A DNA stretch of 18,689 nucleotides from an uncultured Litorilinea sp. (GTDB lineage: Bacteria > Chloroflexota > Anaerolineae > Caldilineales > Caldilineaceae). Below, piece by piece: positions 1 through 6,099 of this stretch (its first letter is position 1; each line of letters begins with the position of its first letter). Made by a program: the position numbers and the translations under genes. A model generated the notes under the pieces. The model saw nothing but the letters and a program-made list of their open reading frames with translations. It made no database searches and had not been told where the DNA came from. The stretch is from assembly GCA_937922105.1 (NCBI GenBank), contig CAKZVN010000289.1, forward strand, positions 1 through 18,689. The letters run 5' to 3'.

Positions 1-162
1 CCAGAGGCGCATCATGACGCCGATGCAGCGATAGCCCTGCTCTACCAGCAGGGCCGCAGCCAACGAACTATCTACGCCGCCGCTCATGGCGACGACGACC
101 GTGGTCTCGGTGGGTGGCTTATGATGCTTGGCGGCGCGGGCCGCGAGTTGCGTCTCCAACAT
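1..162 (-). CDS. mnmA: tRNA-specific 2-thiouridylase MnmA, N-terminal part (runs off the window)
   Basis: MnmA uses ATP to activate U34 of the Lys, Glu and Gln tRNAs and then inserts sulfur to give 2-thiouridine. It acts in the cytoplasm. Only the first 54 codons are here. They read from an ATG at 162 to the window edge, where the reading frame is still open. The PP-loop ATP-binding motif SGGVDSS lies at residues 27-33, preceded by the strand TTVVVAM and followed by AAALLVEQGYRCIGVMMRLW, which is typical of the family N-terminus. The start gives roughly 20 residues before the first strand, slightly longer than usual. No Shine-Dalgarno sequence precedes the ATG; instead a TACAAT -10 box ends 8 nt upstream, so the message may be leaderless. 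The gene is divergent from the sulfatase gene. The identification is strong; the exact start is less certain. Confidence 0.88.
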   Translation of the reverse strand, partial: MLETQLAARAAKHHKPPTETTVVVAMSGGVDSSLAAALLVEQGYRCIGVMMRLW

Positions 163-196
163 GGAGAGTATTGTACCCGATCCCGCCCCCGGTTTG
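162..196 (-). promoter_or_regulatory. Candidate mnmA promoter giving a leaderless transcript
   Basis: On the minus strand a TACAAT hexamer (plus-strand 170-175) lies 7 nt before the mnmA ATG, so transcription would start at or next to the A of the start codon. The -35 region about 17-18 nt further upstream (TGGCAA) is only a weak match. No ribosome binding site is visible. Confidence 0.4.
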
Positions 197-310
197 CCAT
201 ATTCGCACCAGTTGCCAATTCGGTGCGCTTGGGTTAGCGTTAAGCCTACACGGCACACGGTGCCCCCATCCCAATCATCCCTCCTCATCGGCATCCACGG
301 AGGAATCGCC
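163..310. other. Divergent intergenic region mnmA / sulfatase
   Basis: This short region holds the probable promoters of both divergent genes. On the plus strand TTGCCA (212-217) followed after 17 nt by TAGCGT (235-240) is a weak candidate promoter for the sulfatase gene. Next comes a small inverted repeat, GGCAC-acg-GTGCC (252-264), and then a good ribosome binding site CGGAGGA at 298-304. The plus-strand reading frame open through this stretch is an upstream extension of the sulfatase frame. It lacks family similarity before the ATG at 311. Confidence 0.35.
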
Positions 311-1783
311 ATGTCGCAACCCCATGTGTTGCTCATCACCACCGACCATTGGCCGTCCACGTTGCTGGGCGTTGCCGGTCACCCGGCGGTGCAGACGCCG
401 ACGCTGGACCAACTGGCGCGCAACGGTGTGCGCTATCCCAATGCCTACAGCGAATGTCCTGTCTGCATCCCCGCACGCCGTACCCTTATGACCGGTGTCA
501 CCCCGCGCACCCACGGCGACCGCGTCTTTAAGGTGACGGAACCCATGCCCGCGCTGCCCACGCTGGCACAGACCTTTCGTGACGCGGGCTACCAGGCCTA
601 TGCTGTAGGCAAGTTGCATGTCTTTCCCCAGCGCGACCGTATCGGCTTCGACGATGTGATCTTGGCTGAAGAGGGGCGGCCCATCCTGGGGGCGATTGAC
701 GACTATGACCTGTGGCTTGCGGAGCAGGGCTACCCCGGCGAAGGCTATGGGCACGGCATGAGCAACAACGACTACGGTTATCGCCCGTGGCATTTGCCCG
801 AAGCGACCCATGTCACCAACTGGGCGACACGCGCCATGTGCCGCATGATTCGCCGCCGCGATCCGACGCGGCCTGGCTTTTGGTATCTCTCCTATTGCCA
901 CCCCCACCCACCCCTGGTTCCCCTGCAGGCCTATCTGGACCTCTACCGCGACTTCACGCCGCCGGCGCCGGTGCTGGGCGAGTGGGCGACGGGCGCGCTG
1001 CCCTATGCGTTGCAGGCCGTGCGTGCCACGTGGGGTCCTTTCACCGCCGCGCAACAGATCGCCATTCGTCGCGCCTTTTATGCTTTGTGCACCCACATTG
1101 ACCATCAACTGCGCTTGGTGATCGGCACGCTGCGCGAGGAACAGCTGCTGGACAACACCATCATTCTCTTCACCGCGGATCACGGCGATATGCTGGGCGA
1201 TCACGGGCTATGGGCCAAGCGGCTCTTCTATCGCCCGTCGGCGAATGTGCCCATGATTTTGGTAGGCGCGGCAGGCGATGCGCGCGTCGGGCATCACCGC
1301 GTTGACGAGCGCCTGGTGGGGTGGCAGGATGTCATGCCCACCCTGTTGGACTTGGCGGGAATTCCCATTCCTGCCACAGTGGAAGGGCTGTCGATGGTGG
1401 GCGAGACGCGGCGCGACCTGCTCTACGGGGAGTGCGGTGAGGACGCCATGGCGACGCGCATGGTCTTCGACGGGCGCTACAAGCTGATCTACTACCCGGT
1501 GGGTAACCATGTGCAACTGTTCGATGTGGTTGCGGACCCGGATGAGACGCGCAATTTGGCTGGGCGCGCCGAGGTCGCCGCGGAGCAAGAGCGGCTGACG
1601 CAGCGGCTGATCGCCGAGTTGTACGGCGGTGACTTGGCATGGGTGCAGGATGGGCGCTTGGTGGGGCTGCCCGACCGCGCCTATGCCCCGCGCCCCGATC
1701 GCGGGCTGTCGGGCCAACGGGGTATCCATTGGCCTCCACCCCCGCTGGAGCTTTCAGGCAAGCCGGTGGGCGCGCCGGGTTGA
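311..1783 (+). CDS. Sulfatase (type I, formylglycine-dependent sulfatase family)
   Basis: This 490-residue protein hydrolyses a sulfate (or possibly phosphonate/phosphate) ester; the substrate cannot be read from the sequence. The N-terminal metal-binding strand is LLITTDHW (residues 7-14). It is followed by the sulfatase signature CIPARRTLMTG (52-62), whose Cys52 would be converted to formylglycine by a maturase encoded elsewhere. A second metal-binding block, TADHGDMLGDHGLW, surrounds Asp290/His291, and a C-terminal segment resembles the family subdomain. The ATG at 311 is chosen because CGGAGGA lies 6-7 nt upstream and family similarity begins there. The frame is open further upstream to 128 without a plausible start. 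No signal peptide is visible, so a cytoplasmic enzyme is inferred. It is convergent with the small gene that ends at 1800. Confidence 0.9.
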   Translation: MSQPHVLLITTDHWPSTLLGVAGHPAVQTPTLDQLARNGVRYPNAYSECPVCIPARRTLMTGVTPRTHGDRVFKVTEPMPALPTLAQTFRDAGYQAYAVGKLHVFPQRDRIGFDDVILAEEGRPILGAIDDYDLWLAEQGYPGEGYGHGMSNNDYGYRPWHLPEATHVTNWATRAMCRMIRRRDPTRPGFWYLSYCHPHPPLVPLQAYLDLYRDFTPPAPVLGEWATGALPYALQAVRATWGPFTAAQQIAIRRAFYALCTHIDHQLRLVIGTLREEQLLDNTIILFTADHGDMLGDHGLWAKRLFYRPSANVPMILVGAAGDARVGHHRVDERLVGWQDVMPTLLDLAGIPIPATVEGLSMVGETRRDLLYGECGEDAMATRMVFDGRYKLIYYPVGNHVQLFDVVADPDETRNLAGRAEVAAEQERLTQRLIAELYGGDLAWVQDGRLVGLPDRAYAPRPDRGLSGQRGIHWPPPPLELSGKPVGAPG

Positions 1784-1799
1784 TGCGCCGGGCGATGGT

Positions 1800-2183
1800 T
1801 CACTCATCGCGCGTGAGACTCTCCCACGGGATGGGGCTAACGTCGTCGTGGCGTAGGACGCGCGTCCCCACGCGATCAATGCGCATGATTAGGCGGCAGG
1901 CCGGGTCGGGGCAGGTAACGCGGCTGTCGGTCTCCATCCAGTCTGCGGGGTGGTTGCGCCGTTGCTTGGCGGGCAAGAGGGGCAGCGCGGCTTGCAGCGC
2001 ATAGAGGCAGAAATCCGCGCCGTCGGGCAAGGAGAGCTTCCCCCCGCGCACAAAGACGCGGTCGCCCACGCGCATGGCGCAGGTGCAATGGCCTTCGATG
2101 GCTTCGACCACGACTTCCAGGTCATACAGCTCGAAGTGGTCGTCGGCAGGAGTGGGGGGGGCGTTCGGCGTGGTGGGGCACAT
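1800..2183 (-). CDS. TIGR04076-like conserved small protein
   Basis: This is a protein of 127 residues without an assigned reaction. The pattern VEAIEGHCTCAMRVGDRVFV, then a Cys-containing 'CLYALQAALPLLPA' helix and then 'VTCPDPACRLIMRI' near the C-terminus fits the TIGR04076 family as I know it (short cytoplasmic proteins with spaced cysteines). Five or six cysteines suggest metal binding, but that is inference. Family members often lie beside oxidoreductase genes. Here the ATG lies only 3 nt after the stop of the luciferase-like oxidoreductase gene, so the two are almost certainly co-transcribed and may be translationally coupled. It is the last gene of a minus-strand operon. A short inverted repeat (GCGATG/CATCGC, 1792-1810) lies at its convergent end with the sulfatase gene. 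Confidence 0.7.
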   Translation of the reverse strand: MCPTTPNAPPTPADDHFELYDLEVVVEAIEGHCTCAMRVGDRVFVRGGKLSLPDGADFCLYALQAALPLLPAKQRRNHPADWMETDSRVTCPDPACRLIMRIDRVGTRVLRHDDVSPIPWESLTRDE

Positions 2184-2186
2184 GGC

Positions 2187-3224
2187 TTAAGCCTCTCCGC
2201 GGAAGCGGGGCGCGACTGCGCGCGCAAAGAGTTCCATCCCAGCGTGGTCGGGCGCATCCATAAACCAGAGCAGGAAATGGCTGATGCCCAGGTCGAGATA
2301 GGCCTGAATCTGCGCGGCGACCTGGTCAGGCGTACCCACCAGCCAGGTAGAGGCGACGCCGGCGGGCAGTTCGTCCGTCTCACCGGCGAGGAAGGGGGCT
2401 AGCCCGTCGGGTAGCGGCGCGGCGTCGGGGGCAAGGTCCACCATGCCTTGCAAGCGCCGGCGTATCCCGTCCACGTCGGGTGCGACCAGAATTTGCACCT
2501 CCAGGCTACGCTCCAGGTCATCGGCGCGGCGTCCCACCGCGCGGCAGGCTGCGTCCAGCAATTGCAGCCGCCGTGCCACCTCGTCATAGCCTACGGGCAC
2601 GGTGTTCCAGCCTTGACCGTAGCGCGCGCAGGCTTCCAGGATCACCGGGTGCGCCTCACCGAACCAGATGGGCGGATGGGGCTGTTGCACCGGTTTGGGC
2701 GTGCAGACCGCGCCGCGCAGCTGGAAGAACTTGCCGCGACGCTCGACTGGGGCATCGGCCTGCCAGAGCGCCAGCGTGGTCTCCAGCCCGTCCAGCACCT
2801 CTTCCCAGCGTTCCTCCATGGTTGTCGGATAGTGCAGCCCGTAGCAGGCGTGCTCGCGTGCGCCGTAGCCGGAATCCACGAAATAGATGAAGCGCCCGTT
2901 GCTGATCTGGTCCAGCGTGGCGGTCATCTTGGCAACCAGCGCGGGATGGCGAAAGAAATGGCCCTGGTGGATCATGCCCAGTTGAGCGCGACGGGTAGCG
3001 CCTGCCAGCGCGGCGAGGGTGGTCCAGCCTTCCAGGATGGCCTCATCCTTGCCCAGCATCAGATGATCGGCGACCCAGAGCGAGTCGTAGCCCAGGGCTT
3101 CGGCGGCATAAGCCATGCCCAGGGTGGCGGCGGTGTCCAGCGCGGGGTAATTGGGCGTGCGGAAAAAGCGCGGGCCGGGGTTGGCGAAGATGGGCAGACA
3201 CAAACCGAAGCGAATGGAATGCAT
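2187..3224 (-). CDS. LLM-class flavin/F420-dependent oxidoreductase
   Basis: This is a 345-residue TIM-barrel oxidoreductase of the bacterial-luciferase superfamily, using FMN or F420. The N-terminal strand RFGLCLPIF (5-13), LGYDSLWVADHLML (45-57), LDQISNGRFIYFVDSGYG (104-121) and the C-terminal VGTPDQVAAQIQAYLDLGISHFLLWF block are family hallmarks. The length matches monooxygenase-type members, which attack small organic substrates; the substrate is unknown. The ATG at 3224 has AGGGAGAG immediately upstream. It is the second gene of the minus-strand operon, 46 nt after the hydroxyacid dehydrogenase and 3 nt before the TIGR04076-like gene. A second, different family member is encoded divergently at 4787-5797; the two look only distantly related. 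Confidence 0.9.
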   Translation of the reverse strand: MHSIRFGLCLPIFANPGPRFFRTPNYPALDTAATLGMAYAAEALGYDSLWVADHLMLGKDEAILEGWTTLAALAGATRRAQLGMIHQGHFFRHPALVAKMTATLDQISNGRFIYFVDSGYGAREHACYGLHYPTTMEERWEEVLDGLETTLALWQADAPVERRGKFFQLRGAVCTPKPVQQPHPPIWFGEAHPVILEACARYGQGWNTVPVGYDEVARRLQLLDAACRAVGRRADDLERSLEVQILVAPDVDGIRRRLQGMVDLAPDAAPLPDGLAPFLAGETDELPAGVASTWLVGTPDQVAAQIQAYLDLGISHFLLWFMDAPDHAGMELFARAVAPRFRGEA

Positions 3225-3270
3225 GGCGGGTTCTCTCCCTGCAAGTCTATTGGCAATAAGGCGGTGTGGA

Positions 3271-4401
3271 TTAGTCGCTCACCAAATGACGGACCGGCTC
3301 TCCGCGCAGGACGCGCAGGATGTTGTGCCAGATCTCCAGCGAGTCGCGGATGTGGGTCCAATGGCCCTGCCACGCGGTATGCGCGGTCAAGGTGACGTTA
3401 TAGCGCGGGTCCGCGGCCAAGTCGTGGAGCGGATCGTCGGCGGGGAGCGGCTCCGGGTCGAAGACATCCAGCCCGGCGCCGGCAAGACGGCGGTGGCGCA
3501 GTGCGTCGGTGAGCGCGGCCTGGTCTACCAGCTTGCCGCGCGCGGTGTTGATGAAGTAGGCGGTGTGCTTCATGAGGCCGAACTCGCGTGCGCCGATGAT
3601 GCCCTCGGTCTGCTCGTTGAGCGCCAGCTGCACACTGAGTACGTCGGATTGGGCGAAGATCTCGTCCCACTCCACATAGCGCACATTGTACTTGGCCTCC
3701 AACTCCGGAAAGCGCACGATGTCCCAGTAGATACAGGGCATATCGAAGGCCTGGGCCATGCGCGCCAGGGGCCGCGCAATCTCGCCGAAGCCCAGCAAGC
3801 CGAGGGTGAGGTCGCGCACAATCTGCACGCCCGGCGTGCCGGGATAGATGCCCCAGCCCAGGGTGAGATATTCGCGCTCCGCCATATAGCGGCGCTGCGC
3901 GGGGATCTGCTTGAGCAGGGTCAACATGAGCGCCCAGACATGCTCGGCGACCACCAGGTAGTTGACCAGCGGTGTCGCGGCGATCGGCACGCCCATCTCC
4001 TGGGCCGTGGCAACGGGGATGCCCCGATAATCTTGGCCCAGGTGTTGGATCAGGCGCAGTTTCTCGCCGCGTTGGAGCACGGCAGGCGGCACAGTGTGCT
4101 TGTGCACGACCAAGAAGTCGGCGTCGGGCAGTTCGGTCGCGACGTCGTCCAGGCTCTTGGCAAAGACAAAGGCCATGTCATAGCCGGCAAAGAGTTCCTC
4201 CAGGCTGGGCGCGGCGGCGCGACCTGCCGGGTTTTCGCGCAGGAGTTGGGCCTGGGCGCGCAGGTCCCATTCGTGCCAGGGGCGCACGCCCCAGGTGACA
4301 TTGCCGACGCGGTCCCAGACCACAACTTTGTGGCGGGACGCGGATGAGGTCGCATGAGCAGACAAAGATGCAGGCGAAGAAGCAGAAGATGACGACACCA
4401 C
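3271..4401 (-). CDS. D-2-hydroxyacid dehydrogenase (NAD-binding)
   Basis: This enzyme interconverts a 2-hydroxyacid and a 2-oxoacid using NAD(P). The coenzyme-domain motif is LGLLGFGEIA (200-209), with the acidic residue of IYWD (Asp227) favouring NAD. Catalytic Arg288 lies in NTARG, Glu317 in DPEP and His341 in TAHTAW, all at the expected spacing. The usual final Gly of the GxGxxG loop is Ala here. The frame is open up to a TTG at 4509. I choose the GTG at 4401 because AAGGA lies about 9 nt upstream; this gives 376 residues. Even so, the first 24 residues are a Ser/Ala-rich tail unlike the family, so a start nearer the HKVVVWD strand is possible. First gene of a three-gene operon. Confidence 0.88.
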   Translation of the reverse strand: MVSSSSASSPASLSAHATSSASRHKVVVWDRVGNVTWGVRPWHEWDLRAQAQLLRENPAGRAAAPSLEELFAGYDMAFVFAKSLDDVATELPDADFLVVHKHTVPPAVLQRGEKLRLIQHLGQDYRGIPVATAQEMGVPIAATPLVNYLVVAEHVWALMLTLLKQIPAQRRYMAEREYLTLGWGIYPGTPGVQIVRDLTLGLLGFGEIARPLARMAQAFDMPCIYWDIVRFPELEAKYNVRYVEWDEIFAQSDVLSVQLALNEQTEGIIGAREFGLMKHTAYFINTARGKLVDQAALTDALRHRRLAGAGLDVFDPEPLPADDPLHDLAADPRYNVTLTAHTAWQGHWTHIRDSLEIWHNILRVLRGEPVRHLVSD

Positions 4402-4572
4402 CGACTCATTTCCTTGTGTGTCTTGCGTTGTGTGTGCGGGGTAACGGCAGACCTTGTGGTCACCGCGGATAGGATAGCCGCGTGTGCGCGCAAGCCAAAA
4501 TTCCGGCAACGCGTGCGGCGGGGAATCGAGTCCCGGTTGGGTGGCGGCCCGCGAAACTGGCTGTCGGGCGGC

Positions 4573-4601
4573 TTGTGAATGTGTGCATTCGTGGCTATAA
4601 T
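4573..4601 (+). promoter_or_regulatory. Sigma70-type promoter of the second LLM oxidoreductase gene
   Basis: TTGTGA (4573-4578), a 17-nt spacer and a perfect TATAAT (4596-4601) form a near-consensus promoter pointing at the gene starting at 4787. The predicted transcription start is near 4608, leaving a leader of about 180 nt. An ATG-TGA start-stop pair (4609-4614) sits at the predicted 5' end. Confidence 0.7.
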
Positions 4602-4714
4602 GGCGCGCATGTGACGGTCGTTCTCCGTTGGCGCGGCCGTCCTACCACAGCAGCGCGTCGGATGTTGCAGCAGCGTGTTGGCGGCGAGCTACGTCCCCTT
4701 GTCCTCCCCTGGAC

Positions 4715-4733
4715 GACGGCTGCAACAGCCGTC
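4715..4733 (+). other. Hairpin in the leader of the second LLM oxidoreductase gene
   Basis: GACGGCTG and CAGCCGTC form a perfect 8-bp stem closed by a CAA triloop, within the predicted 5' leader and 53 nt before the start codon. It lacks a T-tract, so it is not an obvious intrinsic terminator. It may affect RNA stability or translation. Confidence 0.5.
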
Positions 4734-4786
4734 CGGCTGCATTATCAGCGCGCCTACCTACCGTATTTGCCAGGGAGAGGCCGTCC

Positions 4787-5797
4787 TTGCAACGACTCGA
4801 ACTCAGCATCGCGTTTCAGACGGACAAAGCGTTGGCCGCCTATGGCCCTCTCGCGTCTAGCGCCGAGGCCTACGGCTTCGACGGGGTGACGGTCTACAAC
4901 GATATGCTTTACCAGCCGGCGTGGTTGCCGCTGTTGGAGATCGCGCGTGCCACGCGGCGTGTGCGCATCGGCCCCGCCGCGGTGAATCCGTTCACCTGTC
5001 ACCCCATCAACATTGCGAGCGAGATCGCGCTGATTGACGAAATGTCCCAGGGCCGCGCCTATTTGGGGGTGGCACGCGGGAGTTGGCTGGAGTATGTGGG
5101 CATCCGCCCGCAGCAGGCGGTGCGCGCGCTGCGCGAGGCGCTGGAGTGCATCCGCCATCTATTGCGGCGCAGCACCGACCCTTATCCGGGGCAGATTTTC
5201 CCGATTGCCGGCGGCGACGCCCTGCGCTGGGAGATTCGCCGCGCCGAGATTCCCTTTTTGTTGGGCAGCTGGGGCGCCAAGACGATCCAGGCGTGCGCAC
5301 ATGAGATTGCGGAGGTTAAGATCGGCGGTTCGGCGAACCCGGACTTGGTTCCCCATTATCGCCAGGTGATTAACGACGCCGCCGCAGCCAAAGGCCGCGC
5401 CGGGACGGAGATCGGCATCGTGGTGGGCGCGGTGACGGTGGTGGATATGGATGGGCAGGCCGCGCGCGCGTTGGCGCGCCGCGAGGCCGCGCTCTATCTG
5501 CCCGTAGTCGCCGAGTTGGACCCTACGCTGCAGATCGAGCCGGAACTGCTGGCGCGACTCAGGGATGCCGCCGACCGTTATGCCTACGACGAGGCAGCCG
5601 CGCTGATCTCCGACGATCTGTTGCGCCGCTTTGCCTTTGCCGGGACGCCCGACCAGGTGGCGGAGCAGGCTGCGGCGTTGGCCGCGGCAGGCACAGCGCG
5701 CGTCGAGTTCGGCACGCCCCACGGTTTGACGCCCCAGGAGGGGCTGCGCTTGTTGGGCGAGCGGGTACTGCCTGCGCTGGGCGTGCGCGCTGGGTAG
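4787..5797 (+). CDS. LLM-class flavin/F420-dependent oxidoreductase (second copy, divergent)
   Basis: This 336-residue luciferase-superfamily enzyme resembles F420-dependent (methylenetetrahydromethanopterin-reductase-like) members. The N-terminus RLELSIAFQTD, the blocks AEAYGFDGVTVYND (26-39) and RVRIGPAAVNPFTCHP (58-73), and GRAYLGVARGSWLEYVGI (89-106) are characteristic; 'GTPDQVAEQAAALAAAGTARVEFG' lies near the C-terminus. The TTG at 4787 is chosen because AGGGAGAG lies 7 nt upstream and similarity begins immediately after it. The frame stays open to 4628, but that extension is Arg/Pro/Ala/Ser-rich and unlike the family. It is transcribed alone from a strong promoter and is divergent from the operon containing another family member, so joint regulation with that operon is plausible. 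The substrate is unknown. Confidence 0.88.
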   Translation: MQRLELSIAFQTDKALAAYGPLASSAEAYGFDGVTVYNDMLYQPAWLPLLEIARATRRVRIGPAAVNPFTCHPINIASEIALIDEMSQGRAYLGVARGSWLEYVGIRPQQAVRALREALECIRHLLRRSTDPYPGQIFPIAGGDALRWEIRRAEIPFLLGSWGAKTIQACAHEIAEVKIGGSANPDLVPHYRQVINDAAAAKGRAGTEIGIVVGAVTVVDMDGQAARALARREAALYLPVVAELDPTLQIEPELLARLRDAADRYAYDEAAALISDDLLRRFAFAGTPDQVAEQAAALAAAGTARVEFGTPHGLTPQEGLRLLGERVLPALGVRAG

Positions 5798-5846
5798 CGC
5801 GCCTGCGCGGGGATGGGGAGTAGCTCGGCTACTACCAGTCTGGACG

Positions 5847-6028
5847 CTAAGTGGTCTGATCGCCAAGTAACCGTCATTCTGAGGAGCGCAGCGACGGCCT
5901 GCCCTGAGTCCTGCGAAGGGAAGAATCCCGATACGCTACCAGAGGGGGATGCTTCGCTGCGAGGGTGCAACGCCCGCCTTCAGTGAACAGCATGACTTTC
6001 TTTGCTAGTTGGCAATCAAACCACTAAG
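5847..6028. mobile_element. MITE-like foldback element with 25-bp imperfect terminal inverted repeats
   Basis: The left end (5847-5871, beginning CTAAGTGGTC) and the reverse complement of the right end (6004-6028, beginning CTTAGTGGTT) match at 20 of 25 positions, defining a unit of 182 bp. Inside it are the motif CCGTCATTCTGAGGAGCGCA (5871-5890) and an internal inverted pair CGCAGCGA (5887-5894) / TCGCTGCG (5954-5961). The element encodes no protein, so it would be non-autonomous. The right half is less well matched internally, which suggests an old or damaged copy. No clear target-site duplication was found. Similar GTCATTCTGAG/CGCAGCGA repeats are, from my recollection, dispersed in Chloroflexota genomes. 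Confidence 0.65.
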
Positions 6029-6037
6029 AGCTACCAA
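6009..6037 (+). promoter_or_regulatory. Weak candidate promoter for the transporter operon, overlapping the repeat end
   Basis: TTGGCA (6009-6014), a 17-nt spacer and TACCAA (6032-6037) lie 63 nt before the solute-binding protein start. The -35 is good but the -10 matches only partly. The -35 falls inside the right terminal repeat of the foldback element. Confidence 0.28.
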
Positions 6038-6099
6038 GATGCTGGTGGAGACAAGTTCGTTGCGTGATTCGGTTGATTGATCTGGTTGAGGAGCCATCC

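Larger units (their letters stand above)
4402..4786. other. Divergent regulatory region between dehydrogenase and second LLM oxidoreductase
   Basis: This stretch of about 385 bp holds no convincing gene. It contains a strong plus-strand promoter (4573-4601), a leader of about 180 nt with a compact hairpin (4715-4733), and a weak minus-strand promoter candidate: TTGGCT (plus-strand 4493-4498), 16 nt, TATCCT (plus-strand 4471-4476). The minus-strand ribosome binding site AAGGA lies near 4411-4415. Open frames crossing it in several registers are high-GC shadows. Confidence 0.5.
5798..6099. other. Intergenic region occupied by a foldback repeat element
   Basis: No gene is visible in these 302 bp. 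Most of it (5847-6028) is a foldback element described separately. A small inverted repeat AGTAG-ctcgg-CTACT (5819-5833) lies 22 nt after the oxidoreductase stop and could mark the transcript end, though there is no T-tract. The last 70 bp carry the upstream region and ribosome binding site (GAGGAG, 6088-6093) of the solute-binding protein gene. Confidence 0.5.

Noticed and set aside
2448..4347. Two long plus-strand open frames (2448-3395 and 3151-4347) opposite the oxidoreductase operon
   Set aside because: They are antisense to well-identified LLM and dehydrogenase genes and show no family motifs, as expected of high-GC shadow frames.
4628..4786. N-terminal extension of the second LLM oxidoreductase from a TTG at 4628
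   Set aside because: The 53 extra residues are unlike the family; the TTG at 4787 has AGGGAGAG at proper spacing and matches the family N-terminus.
5819..5833. Possible intrinsic terminator AGTAG-ctcgg-CTACT after the second LLM gene
   Set aside because: Only a 5-bp stem and no following T-run, so it is mentioned as a weak inverted repeat but not called a terminator.
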